The notes under the pieces were generated by a model that was not told the DNA's origin, ran no database searches, and saw nothing but the letters and a program-made list of their open reading frames with translations. Positions 15,673-25,771 of a stretch of 49,420 nt of DNA are shown here, piece by piece. This stretch comes from Deltaproteobacteria bacterium (GTDB lineage: Bacteria; Desulfobacterota; Syntrophia; Syntrophales; Smithellaceae): the NCBI GenBank assembly GCA_012729055.1, contig JAAYDW010000033.1:1-49420 (forward strand), in the 5' to 3' direction. Made by a program: the position numbers and the translations under genes. Positions within the stretch are counted from its first letter, which is position 1. Every line of letters begins with the position of its first letter.

Positions 15673-16923
15673 GTGGATAAAATAGTCGTTAACGGCGGCA
15701 AGCCCCTGCACGGAGACGTCCGGATCAGCGGAGCGAAAAACGCCGCCCTGCCGGTGTTGATTTCGGCGCTCCTGACCGAAAGCCCCTGCACCTTTTCCAA
15801 CATTCCGGATCTGGTGGACATCAAGACCACTTTCAAGCTCTTGCGCAACATGGGAGTGGAAATCGAAGGCGACTCCACCGTCACGGTCAGCGCCGGAAAA
15901 ATTACGGCCAGCGAAGCGCCTTACGATCTGGTAAAAACCATGCGGGCGTCGATTCTGGTGCTGGGGCCGCTGGTGGCGCGCATGGGACGCGCCCGCGTGT
16001 CCCTGCCGGGCGGCTGCGCCATCGGCGCGCGGCCGGTCAACCTCCACATCAAGGCGCTGCAGGACATGGGCGCCGTCGTGGAGCTGCACGGCGGCTACAT
16101 CGAAGCGCGCGTGGACCGTCTCAAAGGCGCCACCATTTATTTCGATCTGCCGACGGTCACCGGCACGGAAAACATCATGATGGCGGCGACGCTCGCGGAC
16201 GGCGTCACCGTCCTGCAAAACGCCGCGCGCGAGCCGGAAATCGTCAACCTGGCGGACGTGCTCACGGGCATGGGCGCGAAAATCAGCGGCGCGGGAACGG
16301 ACGTCATCACCATCACCGGCGTGCCCGGGCTTTCCGGAACTGAAGCGGCCGTCATCCCCGACCGCATCGAAGCCGGCACCTTCATGATCGCCGCCGGCAT
16401 GACGCACGGCGACATCAACGTGCTGGGCTGCATTCCCCAGCACCTGGACGCGCTCACGAACAAGCTTCGGGACACCGGCATGACGATCACGCCCATCGCC
16501 GGAGGCCTCCGGGTCGCCGCCGGCCGGAAGATCAACAGCGTCGACGTCAAAACCCTTCCCTACCCGGGCTTTCCCACGGACCTGCAGGCGCAGATCATGG
16601 CGTACATGTGCATCGGCAGCGGCCTTTCGGTCATCACGGAAACCGTTTTCGAAAACCGCTTCATGCACGTGAGCGAACTGCTGCGGATGGGCGCGGACAT
16701 CGTGATCCAGGGCGGCAGCGCCGTGGTGCGCGGCGTCCCGACGCTCTACGGCGCGCAAACCATGGCTACGGACCTGCGGGCCAGCGCCTCGCTCATCCTG
16801 GCGGCGCTGGTCGCCCAGGGCGCCACGGAAATCTCGCGGGTCTACCACATCGACCGCGGCTACGAATCCATCGAAAAGAAATTTTCCGCGCTCGGCGCGG
16901 ACATCCGGAGGATCAAGGCGTAA
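15673..16923 (+). CDS. murA: UDP-N-acetylglucosamine 1-carboxyvinyltransferase
   Basis: 416 residues; first committed step of peptidoglycan synthesis (transfer of enolpyruvate from PEP to UDP-GlcNAc), cytoplasmic. GTG start preceded by AAGGAG, immediately after the prmC stop. K22 ([10 protein letters not shown]) and the catalytic C115 ([14 protein letters not shown]) are present, so fosfomycin sensitivity of the site is expected. The C-terminal half keeps GYESIEKK. Operon with prmC and hisD. Confidence 0.96.
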   Translation: MDKIVVNGGKPLHGDVRISGAKNAALPVLISALLTESPCTFSNIPDLVDIKTTFKLLRNMGVEIEGDSTVTVSAGKITASEAPYDLVKTMRASILVLGPLVARMGRARVSLPGGCAIGARPVNLHIKALQDMGAVVELHGGYIEARVDRLKGATIYFDLPTVTGTENIMMAATLADGVTVLQNAAREPEIVNLADVLTGMGAKISGAGTDVITITGVPGLSGTEAAVIPDRIEAGTFMIAAGMTHGDINVLGCIPQHLDALTNKLRDTGMTITPIAGGLRVAAGRKINSVDVKTLPYPGFPTDLQAQIMAYMCIGSGLSVITETVFENRFMHVSELLRMGADIVIQGGSAVVRGVPTLYGAQTMATDLRASASLILAALVAQGATEISRVYHIDRGYESIEKKFSALGADIRRIKA

Positions 16924-16924
16924 A

Positions 16925-18214
16925 ATGAAAATTCTGCGAACCGACGCGCCCGAATTTCAGGATTTCTTTCAGGCCCTGCGCCGGCGGGGCGGCGCTTTCG
17001 CGCCCGAGCTCGTCGCGGACGTGGCCCGGATTCTCGCCGACGTTTCCGCGCGGGGCGATGAAGCGCTTTTTTCCTACACGCTTAAGTTCGACGGTCTGAC
17101 GCTCACCGCAGCAACCGTGGAGGCGGGCGCCGATGAAAGAAAGGAAGCTGCGGCCGCCCTTCCGGCCGCGGACCGGGAGGTCCTGGAAATCGCCGCCCGG
17201 CGGATCGAAGCCTACCACCGCCGGCAGACGGCCGCAGGCTACACGATTTCCGATGAAGACGGCGTTTCCATCGGCCAGCGCGTTTTGCCCCTGGCCCGCG
17301 CCGGCATCTACGCGCCCGGCGGCAAGGCCTTTTATCCGTCCACGCTGCTCATGGCGGCCATTCCGGCGCGCATCGCCGGCGTCGGAGAAATCGTTTTGGC
17401 CAGCCCCGCAAAAGACGGGCGGCTCAGCCCGCTTATCGCCGCGGCGGCCGACATCGCGGGCGTCGACCGCATTTTCAAAATCGGCGGCGCTCAGGCCATT
17501 GCCGCGCTGGCTTACGGCACCAAAAGCGTTCCGCGCGTGGACAAGATCGTGGGGCCGGGCAACGCTTTCGTGGCGGCGGCCAAGAAACTCGTCTTCGGCC
17601 AGGTGGCCATCGACATGATCGCGGGGCCCAGCGAGGTGGTGATCATCGCGGACCGGACGGCCCGGCCCGCCTTCGCGGCAGCAGACCTGCTGGCCCAGGC
17701 CGAACATGATGAAATGGCGGCGGCCGTGCTGTTCACACCCGACGCCGAATGGGCAAAGCTCGCGGCCGAAGAAGTCGCGCGGCAGATCGAGGCGCTGCCC
17801 AAGAAAAGCATCATCGAAAAATCCCTGTCGCGCTACGGCGCGGTCATCATCACGGCGGATCTCGATGAAGCCGTGACGCTCGCCAACCTCTTCGCGCCCG
17901 AACATCTGGAGCTGATGGTGGAAAATCCCGCCGCGCTTCTGGACCGGATTTGCAACGCCGGCTCGGTCTTTCTGGGCTCCTATACGCCGGAAGCGCTGGG
18001 CGACTACACCGCCGGCGCCAATCACATCCTGCCGACCGAAGGCACAGCGCGGTTTTCGTCTCCCCTGGGCGTATACGACTTCTATAAACGGATGAGCGTG
18101 CTTTCCTTTTCCGAGGCGGCGTTCACGAGGCTGGCCGGACCGACCCGGCATTTCGCGCAAATGGAAGGCCTCGCCGCACACGCCAATGCCGTCGCCGTGC
18201 GTGAAAAAGAATAG
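16925..18214 (+). CDS. hisD: Histidinol dehydrogenase
   Basis: 429 residues; last two steps of histidine synthesis (L-histidinol to L-histidine, NAD-dependent, zinc enzyme). Signatures: VGPGNAFVAAAKKLVFGQ, DMIAGPSEVVII, the QAEHDE zinc/catalytic region and APEHLELM. The start lies one base after the murA stop. The only his gene in this window, and its place after murA is seen in other deltaproteobacteria. Confidence 0.95.
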   Translation: MKILRTDAPEFQDFFQALRRRGGAFAPELVADVARILADVSARGDEALFSYTLKFDGLTLTAATVEAGADERKEAAAALPAADREVLEIAARRIEAYHRRQTAAGYTISDEDGVSIGQRVLPLARAGIYAPGGKAFYPSTLLMAAIPARIAGVGEIVLASPAKDGRLSPLIAAAADIAGVDRIFKIGGAQAIAALAYGTKSVPRVDKIVGPGNAFVAAAKKLVFGQVAIDMIAGPSEVVIIADRTARPAFAAADLLAQAEHDEMAAAVLFTPDAEWAKLAAEEVARQIEALPKKSIIEKSLSRYGAVIITADLDEAVTLANLFAPEHLELMVENPAALLDRICNAGSVFLGSYTPEALGDYTAGANHILPTEGTARFSSPLGVYDFYKRMSVLSFSEAAFTRLAGPTRHFAQMEGLAAHANAVAVREKE

Positions 18215-18264
18215 CGGCTGATTTTTACCGGAGAACCCCGGCGGTCTTTTTTTCACGAAAGGAC

Positions 18265-18298
18265 AGCCGGACGGCCGCGGGCCAAAGACCGTCCGGCT
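18265..18298. terminator. Hairpin between convergent hisD and crotonase genes
   Basis: 10-bp perfect stem AGCCGGACGG/CCGTCCGGCT with a 14-base loop. No T-run follows directly on either strand, though TTTTTTT lies just upstream at 18247-18253 after ACCGG..CCGG. Likely a bidirectional 3' end structure. Confidence 0.5.
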
Positions 18299-18345
18299 TG
18301 AGCGAAGTGACTGAAACGCAGAAATCGGTTCCGGGCCACGCCCGG

Positions 18346-19056
18346 TTACACGTAAAAACGGCCGGAGGCGATAACCGGCGGATCTTCATTGTCGATGGCG
18401 TAAACGATTTCCTTGTTCATTTCCGCCTTAATGAGTTCAACGACCGGCCGGCGTTTGTTTTGCTGACTTGCGAATTTCATCACCTCGTCCATCAGCTGGT
18501 CGATATGGCAGGCCTTGGTGATGATGTGGTGCTCCTCCAGTTCCGGAGCGGCCACGCGCTTGCCCGTGAGCACCATCTCATCGAGCTTGTAGCGGGGAAT
18601 GGCTTTTTTCATCGCCGTCATCATGCCCGGCAGAAACGGAATGCCCAGATCGACTTCCGGAAAGCACATGAAGCCCCGGTCCGACCGCATGAAGCGGAAA
18701 TCAAAGTAGCAGCACAGGATCGCGCCCCCGGCAAAAGCGTGTCCGGTCATCGCCACGATCGTCGGCATGGGGTACAGCGCAATCTTCCGGAAGAGCGCCA
18801 TCATCGTTTCGATGAATTTCTTGGCCGTGGCGGTATCGTTTTTCTGCATGATCGGCATCAGCCACTCCAGATCGATGCCGTTGCTGAAGATCTTGGCATC
18901 CGCGCCGCGCACGACCAGCACATTGGCGTTTGTCTTTTTTTCGACTTCGTCGAGCGCCTCAATGAATTTTTTCAGGAAATCCAGATTCAAGCGGTTTTCC
19001 CCTTCGTTCAGCGTGACCACGGCCACCTGTCCTTCCATCTTGATTTCGATCGGCAT
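18346..19056 (-). CDS. Enoyl-CoA hydratase/isomerase family protein
   Basis: 236 residues, crotonase superfamily, probably acting on acyl-CoA intermediates in fatty-acid degradation. The oxyanion-hole segments are SNGIDLEWL and GHAFAGGAIL, and FPEVDLGIPF follows. Compared with typical hydratases the first signature is FSNG rather than FSAG and the acid/base glutamates are not obvious, so an isomerase or thioesterase-like role is possible. Ribosome site GAAGGA-type. First of a set of minus-strand CoA genes. Confidence 0.85.
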   Translation of the reverse strand: MPIEIKMEGQVAVVTLNEGENRLNLDFLKKFIEALDEVEKKTNANVLVVRGADAKIFSNGIDLEWLMPIMQKNDTATAKKFIETMMALFRKIALYPMPTIVAMTGHAFAGGAILCCYFDFRFMRSDRGFMCFPEVDLGIPFLPGMMTAMKKAIPRYKLDEMVLTGKRVAAPELEEHHIITKACHIDQLMDEVMKFASQQNKRRPVVELIKAEMNKEIVYAIDNEDPPVIASGRFYV

Positions 19057-19184
19057 AATTGTCTTCCTTCAAATGTGATTTACAGCGGTTTTGCGCCGCT
19101 TGCATTGTCGAATTCCGGATACCGCAGGAGGTTTCTTATCCCTTTCGGGAAATATTTTCAACACTCTTGTCCGGAAGAGCTTTT

Positions 19185-21170
19185 CTAGCCTTTCTTTTCG
19201 AGCGCCTGCCGGGCCTCTTCCTTGGTTTGAAAGATATGCGGAGCCAGGTGGCGCTTTTTCAATTCGTCGCCCAGTTTCATGCGCAAAAAGGCGCTGGTCG
19301 TATAGCGGGTCACGTCGCTGTAGTAGTTGGAGACGACGTACTTCACCATACGAACATAGTCATCCTCCAGTTCCGGCGCGATCGAAAAGTTGTCGTAATT
19401 GACGATGGTCTTGACGCGGCGGCCCAGCGGCGAGCAGATTTCGGATACGCGCGAGCGGATGGCCTCGATTTCAGCGGCGGATTTGACGGCCAGTCCTTCG
19501 AAGTTGACGAAAAAGATGTTGGTCGCCGGATCGTAAACGAGGCGCTCGTTGATGGGAATGCTGAGCAGGTCCTCCTTGAGTCCCATCGGCGCCGGCTTGA
19601 AAATCCGCTCGTCCATCGTCCGGAGATTGCGGATCAGCGGCTGAAAGTCCATCCGCGCCAGGATGTCCCTTTCCAGATCGACGCCGGGGGCGATTTCCAG
19701 AAGCTCCACACCGTCCGGAGCGAGCGCAAAAACGCAGCGCTCCGTAACGTAGGAAATCTGCTGGCTGCCCCGGCGCGCCGTCGGGCCGCTGAACGTGATC
19801 TGCTCCACGTCGCGGATCATTTTTCTGGCGGCGCCGTCCCGGATGATTTTCAGCCGGCCGTCGGCCACGGCAAGCTCACTCGCGCCCGCCGTGAATGTGC
19901 CGGCAAAGACGACTTTCTTGGCGGTCTGGCTGATGTCGATAAAGCCCCCGCAGCCCGCAAGCTTGGGGCCGAACTTGCTGACGTTGACGTTGCCGTGGGA
20001 ATCCATCTGGGCCATGCCCAGGCAGGCCAGGTCCAGGCCGCCGCCGTCGTAGTAGTCAAACTGGAAATGCATGTCGATGAGGCAATCCACATTGGAGGCG
20101 GTGCCGAAATCCATGCCGCCCGCGGGAATGCCGCCGATGGTGCCGGCTTCCGCCGTCAGCGTCAGATAGTCGAGGATCCCCTCCTCATTGGCGACGTTGG
20201 CCACGCCTTCCGGCATGCCGATGCCCAGGTTCACCACCATGTTCGGCTGCAGCTCGAAGGCGACGCGGCGCGCGATGATCTTGCGCTCGTCGAGCGCCAG
20301 CGGCTCGATGGTGGTGGCCGGCACCCTGAATTCGCAGCTGTAGGCCGGATTGTAAGGCGTCCCGTAGGTCTGCCAGTGGTTTTCCGGTTTCGCGACCACG
20401 ACGCAGTCAACCAGGATGCCGGGAATCTTCACGCGGCGGGCGTCGAGCGCCCGGCGCTCGGCGATCCGCTCGACCTGCACGATGACGAAGCCGCCGGAAT
20501 TCTTCGCCGCCATCGCGGCCGAGAGGACCTCCAGCGTCAGAGCCTCTTTTTCCATCGTGATGTTGCCGTCCATGTCCGCGGTCGTGCCGCGCAGGAGCGC
20601 CACCTGGACGGGCAGCGTCTTGTAGGCCAGATACTCTTTGTTATCGAATGAAACCACCTCCACCAGGTCCTCGGTCGTGACGGCGTTGATCCGGCCGCCC
20701 CGGTCCCGCGGATCGGCGAACGTGCCCAGCCCCACGCGGGTGATCGTCCGCGGCACATGGGCCGCAATATCCCTAAAGAGGCGCGCGATGACGCCCTGCG
20801 GAAAATTATAGGCCTCGATCTTTTCCTCAAACGCCAGCTTTTGCAGCTTCGGGATCAGCCCCCAGTGGCCGGCGATGACGCGCCGGAGCAGTCCTTCGTG
20901 CGCCAGGTGGTTCACGCCCTGGTCCCGGCCGTCGCCGATGCCGGAGGCGAAAAGAAGCGTCAGGTTTTTCGGTTCGCCCGTCGCAAGAAACCGCCGCTCC
21001 AGGCCGAGCATCAGTTCGTTGGGCGCCAGGCTGCCGATAAATCCGTCCAGCGCAACCGTATCGCCGTCCCGGATCACGCGGATGGCGTCGTCCACGGAAA
21101 CGATTTTTCCGCGCTTCATGCCGGTCCGGATATCCGCAATGACCGGACTGACAATGCCTTGATGGTTCAT
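19185..21170 (-). CDS. Fused acyl-CoA transferase, family I (Pct-like)
   Basis: 661 residues with both halves of a class I CoA-transferase in one chain: alpha part (DGDTVALDGFIGSLAPNELM, GLIPKLQKLA) and beta part (NLGIGMPEGVANVANEEG). The catalytic glutamate is E341 in TAEAGTIGGIPAGG, equivalent to the Glu forming the CoA thioester in propionate CoA-transferase. About 120 extra residues follow the usual end; related 650-670-residue enzymes exist. The start has GGGGGACC before it. The acyl donor is unknown; context points to short-chain fatty acids. Confidence 0.87.
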   Translation of the reverse strand: MNHQGIVSPVIADIRTGMKRGKIVSVDDAIRVIRDGDTVALDGFIGSLAPNELMLGLERRFLATGEPKNLTLLFASGIGDGRDQGVNHLAHEGLLRRVIAGHWGLIPKLQKLAFEEKIEAYNFPQGVIARLFRDIAAHVPRTITRVGLGTFADPRDRGGRINAVTTEDLVEVVSFDNKEYLAYKTLPVQVALLRGTTADMDGNITMEKEALTLEVLSAAMAAKNSGGFVIVQVERIAERRALDARRVKIPGILVDCVVVAKPENHWQTYGTPYNPAYSCEFRVPATTIEPLALDERKIIARRVAFELQPNMVVNLGIGMPEGVANVANEEGILDYLTLTAEAGTIGGIPAGGMDFGTASNVDCLIDMHFQFDYYDGGGLDLACLGMAQMDSHGNVNVSKFGPKLAGCGGFIDISQTAKKVVFAGTFTAGASELAVADGRLKIIRDGAARKMIRDVEQITFSGPTARRGSQQISYVTERCVFALAPDGVELLEIAPGVDLERDILARMDFQPLIRNLRTMDERIFKPAPMGLKEDLLSIPINERLVYDPATNIFFVNFEGLAVKSAAEIEAIRSRVSEICSPLGRRVKTIVNYDNFSIAPELEDDYVRMVKYVVSNYYSDVTRYTTSAFLRMKLGDELKKRHLAPHIFQTKEEARQALEKKG

Positions 21171-21273
21171 GGAGGTCCCCCTGTTTTGATAATCTCGGTC
21201 TTGATCGGAAACGATCCGGAGAGTTGCCGGAGAAGAAAGCGGAGAGCGGCCCGGGGCCGCTCTCCGCCGGACA

Positions 21274-22035
21274 TTACGACGTCATGGTGCCGCCGTCGAC
21301 GTAAATCGTGTCGCCGGTGATGTAGGCGGCCGCGTCGGAGGCCAGGAAAAGCACCGCCCCGACCACGTCTTCGGGTTCGCCGATTTTTCCCTTGGGAATG
21401 ACTTTGCAGATGATCGCTTCGACTTCGGGATTGGACCAGATCGGTTTGCTGAAATCCGTGCGGGTAAAGCCGGGCGCGACGGCGTTGACGTTGATGCCGA
21501 GGGCCGCCCATTCCTTCGCCATGCAGCGCGTCAGGTGCTTGAGCGCCGCCTTGCTGCAGCCGTAGGCGGCCATGCCGGCTTCGGCCTTGTCCGCGCCGAC
21601 CGTGGTGATGTTGATGATCCGGCCGCTTTTCTGCTCGATCATCTTGCGCGCGACCAGGCGGCTCAGCAGCCAGACGGCCTTGACGTTGGTGTTGAAGCAC
21701 TTGTCCCAGCCGTCCTCGCGCAGGTCCAGAAGGCCGCGCAGGAAACTGCGGGCGGCGTTGTTGACCAGAATGTCGATCCGGCCGAATTCCGCCAGGGCGG
21801 CCGCGACGAGATTTTCCAATTGATCGTGAACGGTGAGGTCTGTGACGACCGGCAGGGCCTTGCCGCCTTTTTTGCGGACCTCGTCCGCGACGGCGTCGAT
21901 TTCCGCCTTCGTCCGGCTGCACAAAACCACATTGGCGCCCGCCTCGGCAAACCCCAGGGCAATCGCCCGGCCGATTCCGCGGCCCGCGCCCGTCACGATC
22001 GCTGTCTTTCCTGAAAAATTGAAAACGCTGCCCAT
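21274..22035 (-). CDS. Short-chain dehydrogenase/reductase (FabG-like)
   Basis: 253 residues, NAD(P)-dependent oxidoreductase. Cofactor motif TGAGRGIGRA, NNAARS, active-site YGCSK (Tyr and Lys four apart), and the PGFTRTDF loop. C-terminus YITGDTIYVDGG is typical of FabG-type 3-oxoacyl reductases. C after NVVL with SRTK suggests NADP preference. Ribosome site GGAGGGG. Probably acts on 3-hydroxyacyl or related CoA esters with the neighbouring transferases. Confidence 0.9.
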   Translation of the reverse strand: MGSVFNFSGKTAIVTGAGRGIGRAIALGFAEAGANVVLCSRTKAEIDAVADEVRKKGGKALPVVTDLTVHDQLENLVAAALAEFGRIDILVNNAARSFLRGLLDLREDGWDKCFNTNVKAVWLLSRLVARKMIEQKSGRIINITTVGADKAEAGMAAYGCSKAALKHLTRCMAKEWAALGINVNAVAPGFTRTDFSKPIWSNPEVEAIICKVIPKGKIGEPEDVVGAVLFLASDAAAYITGDTIYVDGGTMTS

Positions 22036-22085
22036 TTTTCCCCTCCTTGTTTTTGCACTAACGGTTCTTTTTTTTCAGACGCTCT

Positions 22086-22114
22086 TTTATAAGCTTTCGG
22101 AAAAAGGTTTGCAA
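22086..22114 (-). promoter_or_regulatory. Sigma70-type promoter for the SDR gene
   Basis: On the minus strand TTGCAA, exactly 17 nt, then TATAAA. It lies about 50 nt upstream of the SDR start, so the SDR-transferase-crotonase genes can be transcribed independently of the gene at 22235. Confidence 0.55.
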
Positions 22115-22129
22115 GAGATCAAACGAAGA

Positions 22130-22216
22130 TTTTTCGGAGGGCGAAGCGCCCGGGGCAACGCCGCTGTCGTCTTTTCCCGGGACGGAAGTCCAGGGGCAAA
22201 CCCGGGCGGCGTTGCC
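22130..22216 (-). terminator. Structured 3' end after CoA-transferase gene
   Basis: On the minus strand, directly after the 22235 stop: an 11-bp stem GGCAACGCCGC/GCGGCGTTGCC (22154-22164 with 22206-22216) enclosing a CCCGGG pair, then a small GGGCG-CTT-CGCCC hairpin and TCCGAAAAAT. No long U-run, so it may act as a termination or RNA-stability structure. Confidence 0.45.
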
Positions 22217-22234
22217 GGATGATTCGGAAACGAC

Positions 22235-23749
22235 TTATTTTCCGGACTGAATGGGATCCCAGTCGTATCCCCACAGGGCGCCGCCCATCGGCATCTTGTA
22301 GCGGCGTCTGTCCTCGTAGGACGGATAACGGCGGGTTCCCCCTTCCGCGGGCAGGAAATCGACCGGAAACTGCGGCGGCAGCAGACCGTTCTCCCGCGCT
22401 TCGCGCGTCAGCCATTCGCGGTCGTCCGGATGGGCGATGGAGATGAGCGCGGCGGCGCGCTCATAGCCGTTGAGGCCTCTCAGGTTCACGATGCCGTATT
22501 CCGTGCAGACATACTGAGCCAACTGCGCGGGAACGTCCACCACCGTGCCGGACGGCAGAAACGGAACGATCCGCGGCGTGTTGTGCTTGCTGCGTGACGT
22601 CATCGCGGCAACCGAGCGCCCGCCTCTGGCCTGCGCGGCGAAGATGATGAACTGGAAAAATCCGCCCGTGCCGGAAATCGGCCGCCGGTCGTAAAAGGAG
22701 CAGGCCATCTGTCCCAGCAAATCGACGGCGACAGTGTTGTTGATGGCGATCAGATTGTCTATGCGGCGCAGCACGTCGAGGTTGTTGGTGTAGTCGATGT
22801 CGTAAACGGCCAGCGCCTGGTTGCGGTGAATCGTCTCGTAGTACCACATCACGTCCACCGGAAAGGCGAACGTCCAGACGCTCTTGCCGCAGTCGAGGCT
22901 TTTGTAGGCGTTGGTCACCTGGCCCGACTCGATCATTTTGATGAGGCCGTAGTTGAGCATTTCCGTGTGGATGCCCAGGTCCTTGAATCCCGCATCCGCC
23001 ATGGCGGCCACGCAGGCCGACGGCAGCGAGCCGATGCCCAGCTGCACGACGTCGCGGTCGCGCATGACGGTCATGATGTGCCGGGCGATTTCCTGCTCCA
23101 CGGCGTCGGGGGCGATGGCTTTTTCATTCATCTGCGGCCACTTGTATCTTTCGCAGTCCACCTCCACCCAGTAGTCGATGTCGTCGATGTTAATCGTGTT
23201 GAAGCGGCCGCCCTCCGCCCAGGGGTAGTCGGCGCGCACTTCGAAGACGATTTTTTTGGCGGTCTGCTTGAAGATCTGGCTGCTGTTGGTCCCGTAGGAC
23301 ATGTTGAAGTAACCGTGGTTGTCCGGCGCGGTGGCCGCGTTGAACCACCAGTCGATGCCGCGCTTTTGTCTGTCGCCGTGGGCGAACCGGTAGTGATGGG
23401 CCCAGACGCCGCCCGCCCAGCCCCAGGGCGTCCAGCTGGTTGCGCCGTTTTCTTCCCTCGCCTTGCGGTTCCAGGGGAAGAAGAAATGCTCGTGCACGCA
23501 GTGGAAGCGCTGGCCCGGATCGATCTGCTGCAGCTCCGGATGGGGGTAAAAATTTCCGGCCAGCCAAAACTCGATGTCGCTGAGGTCGCCGGGCCCGGGC
23601 CCCAGCCTTTGCGCGACTGCTTCCGTGCAGACGGTGGAATCGCCGCCGACGGTCCCGTGATTGATCCAGTCGCCCGGCCGGACCATGTCGGCAATCTGTC
23701 GGGCGGTTCTTTTCTTGTCGCGTATTTTTTGTTCTATCGGTGTTGTCAT
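22235..23749 (-). CDS. Acetyl-CoA hydrolase/transferase family protein
   Basis: 504 residues, family related to 4-hydroxybutyrate, succinyl- and acetyl-CoA transferases (Cat1/AbfT-like). The probable catalytic glutamate is E263 in GIHTEMLNYGL. Other markers are QLGIGSLPSACV and the glycine-rich SGTGGFFQFI near the CoA site, and TEYGIVNLRG. An unusual Trp-rich stretch (WTPWGWAGGVWAHHYRF) lies near residues 106-123. Likely exchanges CoA between organic acids. Ribosome site GAGAGAGA. Confidence 0.88.
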   Translation of the reverse strand: MTTPIEQKIRDKKRTARQIADMVRPGDWINHGTVGGDSTVCTEAVAQRLGPGPGDLSDIEFWLAGNFYPHPELQQIDPGQRFHCVHEHFFFPWNRKAREENGATSWTPWGWAGGVWAHHYRFAHGDRQKRGIDWWFNAATAPDNHGYFNMSYGTNSSQIFKQTAKKIVFEVRADYPWAEGGRFNTINIDDIDYWVEVDCERYKWPQMNEKAIAPDAVEQEIARHIMTVMRDRDVVQLGIGSLPSACVAAMADAGFKDLGIHTEMLNYGLIKMIESGQVTNAYKSLDCGKSVWTFAFPVDVMWYYETIHRNQALAVYDIDYTNNLDVLRRIDNLIAINNTVAVDLLGQMACSFYDRRPISGTGGFFQFIIFAAQARGGRSVAAMTSRSKHNTPRIVPFLPSGTVVDVPAQLAQYVCTEYGIVNLRGLNGYERAAALISIAHPDDREWLTREARENGLLPPQFPVDFLPAEGGTRRYPSYEDRRRYKMPMGGALWGYDWDPIQSGK

Positions 23750-24170
23750 ACGTCTCTCTCTTCATTCTGTTTCATTCCCCGAGGCGCCGGAAAATACTAC
23801 TCCGGTTCGATAATATCCCCACGATCAGGACATTACTTACGTTTGTTCTGCCTCTTGGTTTCGGGTTAGGGCTTCGTATATCACAACGACGCCGGCAGTC
23901 AATATTTTTTGCGGGGTAAAATACGCAATACCCGCTGCGCTCTTCCGGGCTGTTTTCTGACGCCGTCAACGCGTTTTTTTCGGCCCGACGCCGCCTCAGG
24001 GCTCCGCCCGGCCGCAAGACGGCCGCGGACAGCCGGTCTCCGTTGCTTCTTTCCGCATGGCCGGCCGTACATGTTTTCAGTTGACATTCCCCGTCCTTCA
24101 TTTTAAATTTCGTCCGGTCAACGGACTGTCTCTTTCTTCACGATCGAAACGTTAACCCAAAGGAGTCTTC
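23750..24170. other. Divergent intergenic region without gene
   Basis: 421 bases between two divergent genes. Short reading frames here have arginine-rich, non-protein-like translations. The only features supported are the promoter at 24081-24109 and the ribosome site AAAGGAG before 24171. Confidence 0.6.
24081..24109 (+). promoter_or_regulatory. Sigma70-type promoter for the HerA-like ATPase
   Basis: TTGACA (perfect -35), 17-nt spacer, TAAATT, ending 61 nt before the start codon. Confidence 0.55.
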
Positions 24171-25697
24171 ATGAGCGCACCGTTAATTATCGCAATGTCC
24201 CAGGGCCGGGAAATCTCCCTGTTGCCGAACATGGCCAACCGCCATGGATTGATCACCGGCGCTACCGGAACGGGCAAAACCGTTACACTGCAAAAGATGG
24301 CCGAGTCTTTCGCATCCATCGGGGTTCCCTGCTTCATGGCCGACGTCAAGGGGGACCTCTCCGGCATCGGGGCGGCGGGCGTCGCCTCCGATAAAATGCT
24401 CAAAAGACTGGAATCCATCGGCATCAAAGATTTTCAACCGCGCGCCAACACGGCCGTGTTCTGGGACGTCTTCGGCGAAAAGGGGCACCCGGTGCGCGCC
24501 ACCGTCTCCGATATGGGGCCGTTGCTCCTGGCCAGGCTGCTGAATCTCAACGAAACCCAGTCGGGCGTGCTCACGCTGGTTTTTAAAATCGCCGACGACA
24601 ACGGTCTTTTGCTCCTGGACATTAAAGACCTGCGTGCCATGATTCAGTTCGTGGGCGACAACGCCAGGCAGTTTACCACCGGCTACGGCAATATTTCCGC
24701 CGCGTCCGTCGGCGCGATCCAGCGCGGCCTGCTCACGCTCGACGAGCAGGGCGGCGACAAATTTTTCGGCGAGCCGATGCTCGACATCGCCGACCTGATG
24801 CAGACCGACGGTGCGGGACGCGGCGTGGTCAACGTGCTCGCGGCCGACAGGCTCTACAACAGTCCGAAGCTCTACTCGACGTTTCTTTTGTGGATGCTCT
24901 CCGAGTTTTTCGAACAGCTGCCCGAAGTGGGAGACGTGGAAAAACCCAAACTGGTTTTTTTCTTCGACGAGGCGCACCTGCTGTTTAACGACGCTCCGGC
25001 CGCGCTTTTGGAAAAAATCGAGCAGGTCGTCCGCCTGATCCGTTCCAAGGGCGTGGGCGTTTATTTCGTGACGCAGAATCCGCTCGACATTCCCGATACG
25101 GTTCTGGCGCAGCTGGGCAACCGCGTCCAGCACGCCCTGCGCGCCTTCACGCCGCGCGACCAGAAGGCGGTCAAGACCGCCGCGGAAACGATGCGTCCCA
25201 ATCCGTCGTTTGACGCGGCCGCGGCCATCACCGAGCTGGGCGTCGGCGAAGCGCTCATTTCCTTCCTGGATGAAAAGGGCCGCCCGGCGCAGGTGGAACG
25301 CTCTTTTGTGATCGCCCCCGGCTCGCGACTAGGCGTACTCACCGATGCCGAACGGCAGTCGGCGATCCGCGCCTCGACCATTTACGGCCATTATGAAAAG
25401 GTTCTGGACCGCGAATCCGCCTATGAAAAGCTGCGCCAGGCCGTTGCGGCCGCCCAGCCGGAAGCCCAGCCTGCGGCGCGAAACGAAAGCCAGACCGCAC
25501 CCGCGAAAGAAGGCGGCCTGCTGGGCGGCGCCGTCGGGGATTTGCTCTTCGGGCGCACGGGCCCGCGCGGCGGCAAAACGGACGGCCTGGTGCACGCTGC
25601 GGCCAAAAGTGTGGCGCGGACCATCGGCTCGTCTGTCGGGAGGGAAATCGTTCGCGGAATACTGGGATCGCTTTTGGGCGGGGGCAAGCGCAGGTAA
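24171..25697 (+). CDS. yjgR: HerA/YjgR-like ATPase (DUF853)
   Basis: 508 residues. P-loop ATPase of the HerA-FtsK superfamily. Walker A GATGTGKT at about residues 24-31; Walker [13 protein letters not shown] near 260. The rest matches E. coli YjgR: GDLSGIG after the first helix, [27 protein letters not shown], and a Gly-rich C-terminus ([22 protein letters not shown]). A linker of Ala/Pro/Gln at about 420-455 separates the ATPase core from the tail. The cellular role of the family is not established. Not part of an operon; a terminator follows directly. Confidence 0.9.
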   Translation: MSAPLIIAMSQGREISLLPNMANRHGLITGATGTGKTVTLQKMAESFASIGVPCFMADVKGDLSGIGAAGVASDKMLKRLESIGIKDFQPRANTAVFWDVFGEKGHPVRATVSDMGPLLLARLLNLNETQSGVLTLVFKIADDNGLLLLDIKDLRAMIQFVGDNARQFTTGYGNISAASVGAIQRGLLTLDEQGGDKFFGEPMLDIADLMQTDGAGRGVVNVLAADRLYNSPKLYSTFLLWMLSEFFEQLPEVGDVEKPKLVFFFDEAHLLFNDAPAALLEKIEQVVRLIRSKGVGVYFVTQNPLDIPDTVLAQLGNRVQHALRAFTPRDQKAVKTAAETMRPNPSFDAAAAITELGVGEALISFLDEKGRPAQVERSFVIAPGSRLGVLTDAERQSAIRASTIYGHYEKVLDRESAYEKLRQAVAAAQPEAQPAARNESQTAPAKEGGLLGGAVGDLLFGRTGPRGGKTDGLVHAAAKSVARTIGSSVGREIVRGILGSLLGGGKRR

Positions 25698-25716
25698 GGC
25701 AGCGCGTCAACAAACC

Positions 25717-25753
25717 AAAGGGCGGGCACGCATTGCGTATCCGCCCTTTTTTT
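25717..25753 (+). terminator. Rho-independent terminator after the HerA-like gene
   Basis: 9-bp perfect stem AAAGGGCGG/CCGCCCTTT, 15-base loop, then TTTT. The stem is symmetric enough to serve the convergent small gene at 25772 too. Confidence 0.85.
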
Positions 25754-25771
25754 CAGGGGATTCGATCTGAC

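Noticed and set aside
14965-16848. Very long (627-codon) minus-strand open frame
   Set aside because: Lies opposite prmC and murA, whose motifs are certain; an antisense artefact of GC-rich codons.
19059-20651. Long plus-strand frame opposite the CoA-transferase
   Set aside because: Antisense shadow with His/Arg/Asp/Gly-rich composition; the minus-strand gene carries the catalytic Glu motif.
23772-24101. Minus-strand open frame in the gap before the HerA-like gene
   Set aside because: Low-complexity, Arg-rich translation, no ribosome site, and an overlapping frame of equal quality at 23899; treated as non-coding.
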